Part shown: positions 1 through 9,436 of the stretch, in pieces
How the letters are laid out: every line of letters starts with the position of its first letter
Numbering within the stretch: position 1 is the first letter of the stretch
NCBI GenBank assembly: GCA_964610765.1
Contig: CAZSWS010000029.1
Coordinates: 1 to 30,312, forward strand
From: CAZSWS01 sp964610765
Lineage (GTDB): Bacteria > Bacteroidota > Bacteroidia > Bacteroidales > Tannerellaceae
DNA length: 30,312 bases
Direction of reading: 5' to 3'
Notes under the pieces: generated by a model
What the model was told of the DNA's origin: nothing
The model's input: the letters and a program-made list of their open reading frames with translations, nothing else
Database searches by the model: none
Position numbers and translations under genes: made by a program

Positions 1-2637
1 GTGGGTGTCTTTTCTGATTCCATTATTTATCAGTTGAAAGTTGATTCAATGATTGACTTGAAACGACTTCGACCATTCTTGCCGGAAATGAGTTTAGCCA
101 TTAAGGGAGATAAGGACAACCCTCTGTATATGGCTTCTCAGTATTTTAATGTGTTTTTTGATCGGTTCAGACTGAATGCCAATACATCGCCGGAAGATGG
201 TTTTACGCTGTCTAGCTCGCTCCACGCATTGATAGTTGATACACTTAAGATTGATACTATCTCGTTTGATATCAAGCAAACTGAAGGCGATTTGAACTAT
301 TTGGCTCAGGTTAAGAAGAATCGTTTTAGAAGGCAGTCTCCTTTTTATGTTTCTGTAGGAGGGAAAATCCGGAAAAACTATATGGACATAGTAGGTCTGT
401 ACAAAGATAATAAGCAAGATACGGTTTTGTATATTGGTGCTAATGCAGTAAAAATAGATGAAGGAATTCGATTCTCTGTTTTCCCGGAAAATCCTATACT
501 GGCTTATATACCTTTTAAAATTAATTCAGACAACTATTTTATCTTCCAGGATAAATACAATATGAGTGCCGACTTGAGAATGTCAGGCGACCAGCTAGCC
601 TCATTATGGCTGCACTCTGTGGCAGACAGTACAAAAATGGAAGCCCTTATGCTCGAGGTTAATCGAATTAACCTGGATTCACTTTCAATGGCTGTCCCAT
701 CAATGCCACCTTTGAGCGGGTATGTAAATACATCATTCCGCTATGAACCGGTAGACACGATGCTTATGGTGGCTGCCGACATGGTGATAGATAGTCTGGT
801 GTTTGATAATGGACTCATCGGTGATTTGTTTTTACAAGGGGTATATCTTCCTTTAGACAGTAGAAATCATCAGTTAGATATGCACTTATTTAAGGACGAG
901 CAGGAAATTTCGTCTTTGTATGTGAGCTATGCCATGAAAGAAGAAACCGACAATATTGAAGGAGTCTTAGAGATAGATCATATGCCATTGTTGATGCTCA
1001 ATCCGATGATTCCCGGAGGAATGGCGAAAATGAGGGGAGCATTGCATGGCAATTTGGATATCAGTGGCACGAGCAAAGAACCGAAAGTCAATGGGGCGAT
1101 GCATTTGGACACAGCCGGCATTTATATACCTTCGGTAGGCACTGAGGTGAAAATTGAAGACAAACCAATCATTGTGGATAATAACCTGATTAATATTGAT
1201 CACTTTAAGCTTTATACACATGGTGACCGACCTTTTGTGATTAATGGTTCGGTGAATGCCCGTAACTTGTCAAAACCTACTGCAGACCTCAGGCTGACAG
1301 CTGATAATATGACGCTAATGAATGCGCCAAAAACTAAAGAGAGTATGCTGTATGGGCGCTTTGTTATTGATTTAAACTCAACGATTAAAGGTCCTTTGAA
1401 CGCATTGGCTTTACGGGGTAATTTGCATATACTGGGGAGGACGAATGTCACGTATATCATGACAGACTCTCCGCTGACTTCTAAAGACCGCATGTCCGGA
1501 TTGGTCACGTTTACCTATTTCCAAGATACCGTGCCGGTAAGTACGAATCGGAAAATGAGGTTTAAGCAAGCCATAAGTGGAGTGGAAACAAGTGGAATTG
1601 ATGCACTGCTAAACATCGTTATTGATCCGGCCGTAAAAGCGAAGGTTGAACTGAATGAAGATGGGTCGAATTTTGTAGACTTGAATGGGGGAGGAGACTT
1701 GTCATTCCTATATAACTCAATGGGCGAAATGCAGCTAAATGGCAGATATACGCTGAATAGTGGTAAAATCAAATATGATATGCCGATTATTCCAAACAAA
1801 GAGCTGAATGTCAAAAGTGGCAGTTATATTGAATTCTCGGGCGATCCTATGGAGCCTTATCTCAACCTGATAGCTACCGAGCGTGTTCGTACTGCGGTAG
1901 CTAATGACGATGGGTCTACGCGGATGGTCAATTTTGATGCGGGCATCGTGATTAAAGAGACCATGAATAATTTATCACTTAAATTTACCTTAGATGCTCC
2001 GGAAGATATGGAAGTGAAAAATGAACTGGCTGCTATGGGCGATGAAGAAAGAAGTAAGCAGGCGGTAACTATGTTGGTCACCGGAATATATCTTGCAGGT
2101 GGAGGAGGTGGGTCCGGTTTGGATATGAATGCGGCACTCAGTTCATTCTTGAATAATGAAATAAACAATATTGCAGGTAGTGCCTTGAAGGGGATTGATA
2201 TATCGGTAGGAATGGAAACGTATAACCGGGATGGAGTGGGTGAGCAGACAGACTTTTCTTTCCGTTTTTCTAAACGCTTCTTTAATGACCGGGTAAACGT
2301 TATTTTAGGTGGTCGTATAGCTACCGGAGAGGGAGCTGAAGGCAATCAGTCATTTATTGACGATGCTACTATCGAATACAGGCTGGATGATGGCGGAACG
2401 AGGTATGTCAAAGTGTTCCATAATAAGAACTATGAAAACCTACTGGAAGGAGAGGTGATGCAGACCGGAGCGGGTATCGTGTTTAGAAAACGTATGCAGA
2501 AAATCAATGAATTGTTCTTCACCAGAAAGAAAAAGAAGCAGTTGATGTTAGAGGAAAAAGAAAAGGAGAAAGAGGAAACAAGCGAAGTGGAAAAGAACGT
2601 GTACCATGAAGAGAAGAAAAATGAAGAGGCTAAGTAA
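1..2637 (+). CDS. tamB: TamB-family translocation/assembly module protein, C-terminal part (5' end outside window)
   Basis: TamB/DUF490 proteins are long periplasm-spanning beta-structured proteins that work with an Omp85 partner in outer-membrane assembly and, by current models, lipid transport. The 878 visible codons are open from base 1. The GTG at base 1 is probably internal, because TamB proteins usually exceed 1200 residues and no signal anchor is seen. The visible part is repetitive beta-strand sequence with many short amphipathic stretches; the C-terminal TamB domain covers roughly residues 480-830, including a glycine-rich segment near residue 700. The protein ends in an unusual highly charged Lys/Glu tail of about 35 residues. 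The downstream tamL start lies inside the last 32 bp, so the two are translationally coupled. This order is the standard Bacteroidetes arrangement. Family call is firm; the full length cannot be judged here. Confidence 0.9.
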   Translation: MGVFSDSIIYQLKVDSMIDLKRLRPFLPEMSLAIKGDKDNPLYMASQYFNVFFDRFRLNANTSPEDGFTLSSSLHALIVDTLKIDTISFDIKQTEGDLNYLAQVKKNRFRRQSPFYVSVGGKIRKNYMDIVGLYKDNKQDTVLYIGANAVKIDEGIRFSVFPENPILAYIPFKINSDNYFIFQDKYNMSADLRMSGDQLASLWLHSVADSTKMEALMLEVNRINLDSLSMAVPSMPPLSGYVNTSFRYEPVDTMLMVAADMVIDSLVFDNGLIGDLFLQGVYLPLDSRNHQLDMHLFKDEQEISSLYVSYAMKEETDNIEGVLEIDHMPLLMLNPMIPGGMAKMRGALHGNLDISGTSKEPKVNGAMHLDTAGIYIPSVGTEVKIEDKPIIVDNNLINIDHFKLYTHGDRPFVINGSVNARNLSKPTADLRLTADNMTLMNAPKTKESMLYGRFVIDLNSTIKGPLNALALRGNLHILGRTNVTYIMTDSPLTSKDRMSGLVTFTYFQDTVPVSTNRKMRFKQAISGVETSGIDALLNIVIDPAVKAKVELNEDGSNFVDLNGGGDLSFLYNSMGEMQLNGRYTLNSGKIKYDMPIIPNKELNVKSGSYIEFSGDPMEPYLNLIATERVRTAVANDDGSTRMVNFDAGIVIKETMNNLSLKFTLDAPEDMEVKNELAAMGDEERSKQAVTMLVTGIYLAGGGGGSGLDMNAALSSFLNNEINNIAGSALKGIDISVGMETYNRDGVGEQTDFSFRFSKRFFNDRVNVILGGRIATGEGAEGNQSFIDDATIEYRLDDGGTRYVKVFHNKNYENLLEGEVMQTGAGIVFRKRMQKINELFFTRKKKKQLMLEEKEKEKEETSEVEKNVYHEEKKNEEAK

Positions 2638-4930
2638 ACTCCAATATGTTTTTTCGATGTTTCTCATCGTTTGCTTAGGAACGTCTTGCTCGGCGACTAA
2701 AAATATTCCTAACGGTGAACTGTTGTATACAGGGATTAAAAAGACGACCATTGAAAAAGGTGATGAGTCAAAGCATGCTGAAATAACTTTGTCAGAAATT
2801 GAAGCAGCTTTGGCATACCCTCCGAATGGAGCCTTAATGGGTAGTTCGTCCGTGAAAAGCCCTTTCCCTTTTAGCTTATATGCGTATAATGCATTTGTCG
2901 ATAAAAAAGGGTTTTTCAATAAATGGATGTTTAAGCTTTTTGCTAAAAAACCGGTTTTAATCTCAACAGTTAATCCCGGAATGCGGGTTAATATTGTTCA
3001 GAATTTATTGAAAGAATACGGCTATTTTGACGGCGTTGCATCGTATGAGATTGTTCCCGATAAAAAGAGTGATAAAAAAGCGGCTATCAATTATCATATT
3101 GAGATGAATGCGCCTCATGTGATAGATTCTATCGAATATGTTCGTTTTCGCTTCAGTGCAGACTCACTGGTGCGCGGAACCGAAGGAGAGCGGCTAGTGA
3201 AAAAAGGAGATATCTTTAATGTGGTTCAGCTCGAAGACGAAAGAAAAAGAATTGCTTCGCTTTTTAGAAATAATGGATTTTACTATTTCCGTCCGGAGTA
3301 TATAACTTATCAGGCTGATAGTACGCTGGTGCCGGGGAAAGTCTGGCTCAAAGCAGGTATGAAAGAGGGCTTACCTATAAATGCACTGCGCCCGTGGAAG
3401 ATTGGGAATATATCAGTTTGGCTATTTGGCTATAACGGAGAACATCCAACAGATTCGATGCAATATAAAGATATAACCATTCATTATGATAAGAAACTGC
3501 GAGTAAGACCAGCTGTAATCTATGATAAATTGAAGATTAAAAAAGGAGATACCTTTTCGCAGCTTCATCAAAGCTTTACGCAGAACGGTTTGAACCAACT
3601 AAACATCTTTCGCTATACGGAAATGAATTATCAGCCTCAAGATACGGCTCGCTTTAGTAGGAATGATAGCCTGGATTTGAAAATCAATGCTACGTATGAC
3701 CTCCCGTGGGATGGTGAGTTTGAGATGAATATGAAAACGAAGAGCAACAATCAAATGGGTCCGGGTGCTATATTTAGTTTGAGCAGGCGGAACTTATTTG
3801 GCGGGGGAGAAGTGTTCAGTGGTAGTTTGCACGGTTCTTATGAATGGCAAACGGGGCGGTCTAAAGAGAAGATAAATAACTATGAAGTGGGGGTGAGCAC
3901 TTCGTTATACTTTCCAAAAACCTTGGTTCCTTGGCGTTTGAAGCCAAGCGACTATGTTTCGTCGACAACAGCCCAAATGTATATGACTCAGTTGAACAGG
4001 ACAAAATTTTTCCGGATGCTCTCTTTTGGTGCGGGTTTGACATACGAATTTCATACCGGTAGGCGGAGCAGGCATTCATTTACGCCGTTTAGGTTGACTT
4101 ATAGCAAGCTGACCAACCGGACAAGTGAGTATGATAATATCGCGTCACGCAATCCGGCACTTTCTAAAAGTTTGGAAGACCAGTTTATTCCAACCATCAG
4201 TTATACGTATACCTACGATGATTCATCCCTTAAGCAATATGATCATTCCACTTGGTGGCAATTTGGTGTAGCACAGTCAGGGAATATCGTTTCTGCTTTC
4301 TATATGCTTGCCGGAAAAAAATTCAATGAACGGAAGACCATCTTTAAAAATCCTTTTTCTCAGTTTATCAAAGGAACAGCTGAGGTGCGTAACAAGTGGG
4401 TGATTGATCGTAATCAGCAAATTGTCACACGGGTAGGTGCAGGTATTATTTATAGTTACGGAAATTCAGAAGTGGCTCCATACAGCGAACAGTTTTATGT
4501 AGGTGGAGCGAACAGTATTCGTGCTTTTACGATTCGCAGTATGGGTCCCGGACGCTTTGCCCCGGAACAAAATGATCGGTATGCTTATATCGACCGGATT
4601 GGTGATATAAAACTGGAGGCGAATGTGGAATATCGTTTCCGTTTATTTGGAGACTTAAAAGGGGCACTGTTTATGGATACCGGTAATGTTTGGCTGTTGC
4701 GTGACGACGAAAACAGACCGGGAGGTACATTGAAGGCAAGCAAATTTCTGAACGACTTAGCCTTAGGAACAGGGGCAGGTCTTCGATACGACTTAGGCTT
4801 TCTAGTCGTTCGTGTTGACTTAGGTGTTGCTTTACACTTGCCTTACGACACGGGAAAGAAAGGGTATTATAATATACCTAAGTTTAAAGACGGACTGGGC
4901 TTCCATCTGGCCGTTGGCTATCCCTTCTAA
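2606..4930 (+). CDS. tamL: TamL: BamA/TamA-like outer-membrane lipoprotein (Omp85 family)
   Basis: Outer-membrane Omp85 protein that partners TamB; the Bacteroidetes version is a lipoprotein. The N-terminus has a basic stretch, a hydrophobic segment (residues 12-25) and a lipobox-like end with Cys28 followed by SATKNIPNGELLYTG, the usual TamL beginning. POTRA-like repeats follow to about residue 360. The C-terminal half is a 16-strand-type barrel with the loop-6 signature seen as GGANSIRAF near residue 635, and the last residue is Phe, as expected for Bam-dependent insertion. At 774 aa it is in the family's usual size range. The ATG at 2606 overlaps tamB by 32 bp; a second in-frame ATG at 2621 would give a shorter signal peptide and is an equally possible start. 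It converges with the minus-strand acyltransferase gene after a gap of only 12 bp, with no clear terminator between them. Confidence 0.92.
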   Translation: MKRRKMKRLSKLQYVFSMFLIVCLGTSCSATKNIPNGELLYTGIKKTTIEKGDESKHAEITLSEIEAALAYPPNGALMGSSSVKSPFPFSLYAYNAFVDKKGFFNKWMFKLFAKKPVLISTVNPGMRVNIVQNLLKEYGYFDGVASYEIVPDKKSDKKAAINYHIEMNAPHVIDSIEYVRFRFSADSLVRGTEGERLVKKGDIFNVVQLEDERKRIASLFRNNGFYYFRPEYITYQADSTLVPGKVWLKAGMKEGLPINALRPWKIGNISVWLFGYNGEHPTDSMQYKDITIHYDKKLRVRPAVIYDKLKIKKGDTFSQLHQSFTQNGLNQLNIFRYTEMNYQPQDTARFSRNDSLDLKINATYDLPWDGEFEMNMKTKSNNQMGPGAIFSLSRRNLFGGGEVFSGSLHGSYEWQTGRSKEKINNYEVGVSTSLYFPKTLVPWRLKPSDYVSSTTAQMYMTQLNRTKFFRMLSFGAGLTYEFHTGRRSRHSFTPFRLTYSKLTNRTSEYDNIASRNPALSKSLEDQFIPTISYTYTYDDSSLKQYDHSTWWQFGVAQSGNIVSAFYMLAGKKFNERKTIFKNPFSQFIKGTAEVRNKWVIDRNQQIVTRVGAGIIYSYGNSEVAPYSEQFYVGGANSIRAFTIRSMGPGRFAPEQNDRYAYIDRIGDIKLEANVEYRFRLFGDLKGALFMDTGNVWLLRDDENRPGGTLKASKFLNDLALGTGAGLRYDLGFLVVRVDLGVALHLPYDTGKKGYYNIPKFKDGLGFHLAVGYPF

Positions 4931-4942
4931 TTGTTTTGGGTG

Positions 4943-6094
4943 CTAGGCGTAAAGCATGTAGTTCGTTAGTGGATTGGCATACATGCGTAATATCATCGTT
5001 CGTAAGAAGTCTTCGTCTTTGTTGGGTATGTCTATTTTATCCAGTTGCTGTTGCAAGTAGTTTATAAACTCTTTTTTCTCTGTCGGGCTGTAGTGTCCGC
5101 TATGCATGCGTGTTTTATTTAGTAAATCATAGGCTACATAGTTGCCCGGATAAAAGCGGTAGCGAGAGAATATATCCTGATCGATTATTGTGGCAGCTAT
5201 TTGTAGCACTTCCGACTTATGTAGCTCTGTAGGTATTTGTTTGAGTTGCTCATTTATTAGGTTGCCAACGGCAAAGTGAACCCTCCCTTTATATTCAGTT
5301 ATACCGGTTTTCATGCTTAACAGGTCGTCATATGGGGTTTTCTTGAATGAAGGGTTGTCTCGTTTGAGCTGAAATTCTGCCGCTTTTAAGTAGTCGCAAG
5401 GGTCATATTCGTACGAGATGGAAACGGGCACGATGTTTAGTTCACAAAGGCTTTCTCGGAATTCCAAATCACTTGATAGACTCAACATTTTAAGGAGTGA
5501 TACTTGTGTGCGGTCGTTTGAATCTTTGGCGCGACCTTCACGTTGTGCAATCCAAATGGACTCTTTTTCCTCCTTGATAGCATAACGAATATAGGCTGAA
5601 AGGTCTTTGCTGGCTTGAAATCCTTCACGCACACTCAAGCCTCTTTTTACAATAAAGCTGTTGTTGAGGCGAACAAATGTTTTAATCCATGGGCGGATAA
5701 GCAGATTGTCACCTATGGCTACTTGTGTGAGCCTTTTGTCCATATCGTATAAAAGCACATTCAAAAAAGAAGCATCTAAGACGATGTCGCGATGGTTAGA
5801 AACAAAAGTGCATGGCATGTTTGGCAATCGGCTTTTGCCTGATGCAGTTAGTGAAAACGTAGTATCAGAAGCTACTTTCATGACTCCTTTGTAGCTCAAA
5901 TCAGACTTCATATCCTCTTTGGTCTTGTACGAGCGAAAAAGGTTTGTGAAGTCTTCCCATCCAATCTCGGGGAGAACAGCTTGTACGGCTTGTTTAAATT
6001 CGGGATTATCTAACAGCTCTTCAATAGCCTGAGGTACTTCGCTATTGTTTAAAGGACGTATGTCGTCGAATCGAGATAGTTGGAGTTCTTTCAT
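4943..6094 (-). CDS. Glycerolipid acyltransferase-family protein (PlsC/PlsB-like)
   Basis: Predicted membrane-associated acyltransferase of the glycerophosphate/lysophosphatidate type. The motif order fits: SNHRDIVLDA at residues 99-108 (motif I), LNNSFIVKRG near 144-152 (motif II), QREGRAKDS at 184-192 (motif III, EGR) and IVPVSISYEY at 221-230 (motif IV). The catalytic box is odd: His101 is followed by Asp107, a spacing of H-X5-D rather than H-X4-D, with another Asp at 103. No transmembrane segment is obvious, and the protein is longer (383 aa) than a standard PlsC, with extra N- and C-terminal helical parts. It is separated by 110 bp from rmlB upstream and looks independently expressed, although no clear promoter was found. 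Substrate is unknown; it could acylate glycerol phosphates or another envelope lipid. Confidence 0.75.
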   Translation of the reverse strand: MKELQLSRFDDIRPLNNSEVPQAIEELLDNPEFKQAVQAVLPEIGWEDFTNLFRSYKTKEDMKSDLSYKGVMKVASDTTFSLTASGKSRLPNMPCTFVSNHRDIVLDASFLNVLLYDMDKRLTQVAIGDNLLIRPWIKTFVRLNNSFIVKRGLSVREGFQASKDLSAYIRYAIKEEKESIWIAQREGRAKDSNDRTQVSLLKMLSLSSDLEFRESLCELNIVPVSISYEYDPCDYLKAAEFQLKRDNPSFKKTPYDDLLSMKTGITEYKGRVHFAVGNLINEQLKQIPTELHKSEVLQIAATIIDQDIFSRYRFYPGNYVAYDLLNKTRMHSGHYSPTEKKEFINYLQQQLDKIDIPNKDEDFLRTMILRMYANPLTNYMLYA

Positions 6095-6204
6095 GATGTA
6101 ACTATTTATCTGCTCATTTAATAGGATAAAAATACAAAAAAAGCTTCACGGGCAAAGTAGATATTTCTGTTTTTCGGCTGTTAGCCCCAATTGTTGCTAG
6201 TCGG

Positions 6205-7344
6205 TTATCTATTTGCATACATTCGGTCGTAATAATGTATATAATCTCCACTGGTGATTTCATCTACCCAATTTTGATTTTCCAGATACCAACGGACTGT
6301 TTGGACAATTCCGGTATCAAAGTCTGTTTCGGGTTGCCAGCCTAACTCGTCACCAATCTTTTGTGGGTCTATTGCGTAACGATGGTCATGTCCTAAGCGG
6401 TCTTTTACAAAGGTGATTAGGCTTTCATTTATCCAGTCGGTGCGGATTTCGCCATGCACATCTGATACTTTCTTTTTTAACAGGTTACGATACGTGGGCT
6501 GTTTATCCATCATTTCTTGCAGGGTGCTGAGGATGGTTTTGACTATGTCTATATTGGTGCGCTCATTATGTCCGCCTACGTTATAGACCTCACCCGGCTT
6601 TCCTTTAGTGATGACCAAATCAATCGCATGGCAATGATCATCTACATATAGCCAGTCGCGCACATTGAGTCCGTCACCGTAGATAGGCAGCGCTTTGCCT
6701 TCTAAGATGTTTTTGATAATGAGTGGGATGAGTTTCTCCGGAAACTGATAAGGACCATAATTATTGGAACAGCGAGTGATTGAAACAGGCATTTTATAGG
6801 TGTCATAATAGGCTTGTACGAACAAGTCCGCACTGGTTTTAGATGCGCTGTATGGGCTGTGTGGGTCTAGCGGAGTTTTTTCAGTAAAGAATCCGGTAGC
6901 CCCTAAGCTTCCATATACTTCATCGGTAGATACTTGATGAAACCGCACATGGTCTTTCCATACCGGATATCCTTGCTCGTCCTTTCCGGTTACCCAAGCT
7001 GAGCGAGCTGCATCTAGCAGGTTCTGGGTACCCATGATGTTTGTTTCTAAAAACAATTGCGGATTTTCAATGCTCCTATCCACATGACTCTCGGCTGCAA
7101 AATGAACAACGATATCGATGGGATAGGTAGTGAAAAGCGAATCCAGCAAAGGACGGTCGCAAATATCTCCTTTGACGAAAATGCAGCGTTCGTTGTCTAT
7201 ATCTGTTGCAATGGTGCTCATATTGCCTGCATACGTCAATAAATCAATGATGATAAACGTAGCATCAGTGTGCTCCTTTAACATGTATTTGATGAAGTTA
7301 GCGCCAATAAAACCGGCTCCTCCTGTAACTAAGTATGTTCTCAT
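6205..7344 (-). CDS. rfbB: dTDP-glucose 4,6-dehydratase
   Basis: Cytosolic NAD-dependent short-chain dehydrogenase-type enzyme converting dTDP-glucose to dTDP-4-keto-6-deoxyglucose, the second step of dTDP-L-rhamnose and related deoxysugar synthesis. The Rossmann motif GGAGFIG is at residues 8-14, the catalytic STDEVYG at 139-145, and YSASK at 165-169 supplies the Tyr/Lys pair. NYGPYQFPEKLIPL and RDWLYVDDH are typical of RmlB. The 379-aa length is slightly above the usual 350-360, mainly through an insertion near residues 115-135, which is common in Bacteroides homologues. Its ATG overlaps the rmlC stop codon (ATGA, 7341-7344), so the two are translationally coupled with rmlC first. The rmlA and rmlD partners are not in the window. 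Confidence 0.95.
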   Translation of the reverse strand: MRTYLVTGGAGFIGANFIKYMLKEHTDATFIIIDLLTYAGNMSTIATDIDNERCIFVKGDICDRPLLDSLFTTYPIDIVVHFAAESHVDRSIENPQLFLETNIMGTQNLLDAARSAWVTGKDEQGYPVWKDHVRFHQVSTDEVYGSLGATGFFTEKTPLDPHSPYSASKTSADLFVQAYYDTYKMPVSITRCSNNYGPYQFPEKLIPLIIKNILEGKALPIYGDGLNVRDWLYVDDHCHAIDLVITKGKPGEVYNVGGHNERTNIDIVKTILSTLQEMMDKQPTYRNLLKKKVSDVHGEIRTDWINESLITFVKDRLGHDHRYAIDPQKIGDELGWQPETDFDTGIVQTVRWYLENQNWVDEITSGDYIHYYDRMYANR

Positions 7345-7916
7345 TTATCGTCTTTTTTAGTATAGTCAAAATTTATTTCAGCATCTTTGAGCCAAGGCGC
7401 ATGCAAATCTTTGGGTGAAAGAATGGCTTGATGAAAGTAGTCCATATCCCACTTGACATTCAGGTCAGGGTCGTCAAATCGGATGCTCCGCTCATATTCC
7501 GGGGCGTAGGTATTGTCTATTTTATAGGTAAAAATAGCCTTTTCGCTCAAAACTTGGAAGCCATGAGCAAATCCTCTGGGTATAAATAGTTGTTTCTTAT
7601 TTTCAGCAGATAGCATCACGGCTACGTGTTGTCCATAAGTAGGTGATCCTTGCCGGATATCAACAGCTATATCCAATACGGATCCTTGAATGACACGTAC
7701 TAGTTTAGCTTGTGAGTAGGGTGCAAGTTGATAGTGTAGCCCGCGAAGAACGCCTTGGGTTGAAAAGGATTCATTATCTTGAATAAACCGGACAGGACCA
7801 ATATGCTTTTCAAAAGTAGTCTGGTTATATGCCTCCATGAAATACCCCCTGTCATCAGTGAAGACTTTGGGCTCAATAATCCATACATCCGGAATAGAAG
7901 TCTGTTTGTAATTCAT
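7341..7916 (-). CDS. rfbC: dTDP-4-dehydrorhamnose 3,5-epimerase
   Basis: Cupin-fold epimerase acting on the RmlB product to give dTDP-4-keto-L-rhamnose. Diagnostic sequence includes the catalytic-base region GVLRGLHYQ (His61 in this numbering), RVIQGSVLDIAVDIRQGS, and FIPRGFAHGFQVLSE, followed by Tyr131 in the sugar-binding region. The frame is open further upstream, to an ATG at 7964, which would add 16 residues (MLSYGSLKNK...). I prefer the ATG at 7916 because homologues begin right at this point, and a -7 element at 7981-7988 would leave a leader of about 60 nt. From 7916 the protein is 191 aa, the normal family size. It is the first gene of a two-gene unit, with a 4-bp overlap into rmlB. 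Confidence 0.93.
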   Translation of the reverse strand: MNYKQTSIPDVWIIEPKVFTDDRGYFMEAYNQTTFEKHIGPVRFIQDNESFSTQGVLRGLHYQLAPYSQAKLVRVIQGSVLDIAVDIRQGSPTYGQHVAVMLSAENKKQLFIPRGFAHGFQVLSEKAIFTYKIDNTYAPEYERSIRFDDPDLNVKWDMDYFHQAILSPKDLHAPWLKDAEINFDYTKKDDK

Positions 7917-7980
7917 GCTTATTTTAGATATCATTTTGTTTTTCAATGAGCCATAGCTAAGCAATACTCATTTACTTAGA

Positions 7981-7988
7981 CAAACATA
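7981..7988 (-). promoter_or_regulatory. Candidate Bacteroidetes -7 element for rmlC-rmlB
   Basis: On the minus strand this reads TATGTTTG, matching TAnnTTTG. It lies 64 bp before the chosen rmlC start and 16 bp before the alternative upstream ATG. I see no good -33 element at the expected distance, so this is a moderate call. The 8-bp match will also occur by chance in AT-rich DNA. Confidence 0.4.
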
Positions 7989-8071
7989 AATAATTAATCG
8001 CAGTTTTTATAGGGATGTGTTAGAAACATAGCTATAACGATCCTATTAATTCTGGAGTTAGGGGAAAAATA

Positions 8072-8097
8072 AAACCTGAGATGCTACTCTCAGGTTT
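8072..8097 (-). terminator. Intrinsic terminator of der
   Basis: Perfect 9-bp inverted repeat, AAACCTGAG at 8072-8080 and CTCAGGTTT at 8089-8097, with an 8-nt loop. On the minus strand it begins 7 nt after the der stop codon and is followed by a T-rich run (TTTTATTTTT), which makes a standard Rho-independent terminator closing the DUF177-to-der block. Confidence 0.85.
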
Positions 8098-8104
8098 ATA
8101 TCAG

Positions 8105-9421
8105 TTATTTTTCTCGGATGAAAATATTAATCGGTGTACCCGTAAAATCCCAATTCTCCCGGATCTTGTTTTCAAGAAATCGCTTGTAAGGCTCTTTTAT
8201 CCATTGAGGAAGGTTGCAGAAGAATATAAAGGTAGGAACTTGCCCGCCTTGAATTTGGGTAATGTATTTTATTTTGATATACTTCCCTTTCCAGGCAGGA
8301 GGGGGATAGTTCTCAATGATAGGCAGCAGTGTTTCGTTGAGTTTTGAGGTGGGTATTTTCCGTTGACGGTTGTCATACACCTCATTAACTTTGTCTAATA
8401 CTTTTAGAATACGCTGCTTAGTAACTGCTGAAATAAACAAAATAGGGAAGTCTGTAAATGGAGCTAAGCGTTCTTGAATAGCTCGGGTAAAAGTGCGTAT
8501 AGCTTCAGGTGTTTTGTCTTCAACCAAATCCCACTTGTTCACACAAACCACCAGACCTTTATTGTTTTTCTTAATAACGGAGAATATATTCATATCCTGA
8601 CTTTCAATGCCTCTCAAAGCATCTACCATGAGCACACAAATGTCTGCATTCTCAATGGAGCGAATGGAGCGAATCACAGAATAGTATTCCAAATCTTCAG
8701 TTACTTTGCCCTTTTTTCGAATACCGGCTGTGTCAACCAAGTAGAAGTTATGTCCGTATTTGTTATACTTCGTATAGATAGAGTCGCGCGTGGTGCCGGC
8801 AATATCTGTAACAATGTTGCGTTCTTCACCGATGAATGCGTTTACTAAGGAAGATTTGCCTACATTCGGACGACCCACAATTGCTATACGCGGTAGGTCT
8901 TCTTCCGGTTCTTTGTCTTGAATCTCGTCAGGGAAGACAGAGATGATCTTATCCAGTAAATCCCCCGTTCCCGATCCGTTTATGGCAGAAACAGAGATAG
9001 GGTCACCTAAGCCTAATGAATAAAACTCAGCAGCATAGATATGTGATTCAAAATTATCTGCTTTGTTTGTCAATAGAATCACCGGTTTTTTGCTCTTTCT
9101 TAATATTGTGGCAACTTCAGTGTCCAGGTCAGTTACTCCATTATGAATGTCTACAACAAACAAAACAACCGATGCTTCTTCAATAGCTACTCGTACTTGC
9201 TTGTTGATTTCGTCCTCAAATATGTCTTCAGAGTTGATAACCCAGCCTCCGGTGTCAATGAGTGAAAACTCAACTCCGTTCCAGTCAACTTTGCCATATT
9301 GGCGGTCGCGTGTAGTGCCCGCTGTTTCATCAACAATGGCCTGACGCGTTTGCGTTAAACGATTAAACAAAGTGGATTTTCCTACATTAGGTCTTCCAAC
9401 GATAGCAACAACTTTTCCCAT
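8105..9421 (-). CDS. der: Ribosome-assembly GTPase Der (EngA)
   Basis: Essential double-GTPase needed for 50S subunit maturation. Two tandem G domains are visible: GRPNVGKS at residues 9-16 with DTGG at 56-59 and NKAD at 119-122, then GRPNVGKS at 183-190 with DTAG at 230-233 and NKWD at 295-298. The C-terminal KH-like domain spans about 355-438. At 438 aa it is the typical Bacteroidetes length, and all nucleotide-binding motifs are intact. The gene starts 15 bp after the era stop and ends at a clear terminator, so it is the last gene of the block. Read together with rpmF, era and, further on, ksgA, the neighbourhood is biased towards ribosome biogenesis. Confidence 0.97.
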   Translation of the reverse strand: MGKVVAIVGRPNVGKSTLFNRLTQTRQAIVDETAGTTRDRQYGKVDWNGVEFSLIDTGGWVINSEDIFEDEINKQVRVAIEEASVVLFVVDIHNGVTDLDTEVATILRKSKKPVILLTNKADNFESHIYAAEFYSLGLGDPISVSAINGSGTGDLLDKIISVFPDEIQDKEPEEDLPRIAIVGRPNVGKSSLVNAFIGEERNIVTDIAGTTRDSIYTKYNKYGHNFYLVDTAGIRKKGKVTEDLEYYSVIRSIRSIENADICVLMVDALRGIESQDMNIFSVIKKNNKGLVVCVNKWDLVEDKTPEAIRTFTRAIQERLAPFTDFPILFISAVTKQRILKVLDKVNEVYDNRQRKIPTSKLNETLLPIIENYPPPAWKGKYIKIKYITQIQGGQVPTFIFFCNLPQWIKEPYKRFLENKIRENWDFTGTPINIFIREK

Positions 9422-9436
9422 AGCTATATTTTTAAA

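Noticed and set aside
1857..2345. 162-codon open frame on the minus strand
   Set aside because: It lies wholly antisense to tamB and has a low-complexity Ser/Pro-rich composition typical of an antisense shadow; no family motif.
6095..6204. Terminator after rmlB
   Set aside because: GGCT-AAC-AGCC is the only hairpin, 4 bp with no following T-run; not enough.
8081..8347. Plus-strand 88-codon frame starting in the der terminator
   Set aside because: Antisense to the 3' end of der, which is a complete and strongly conserved gene.
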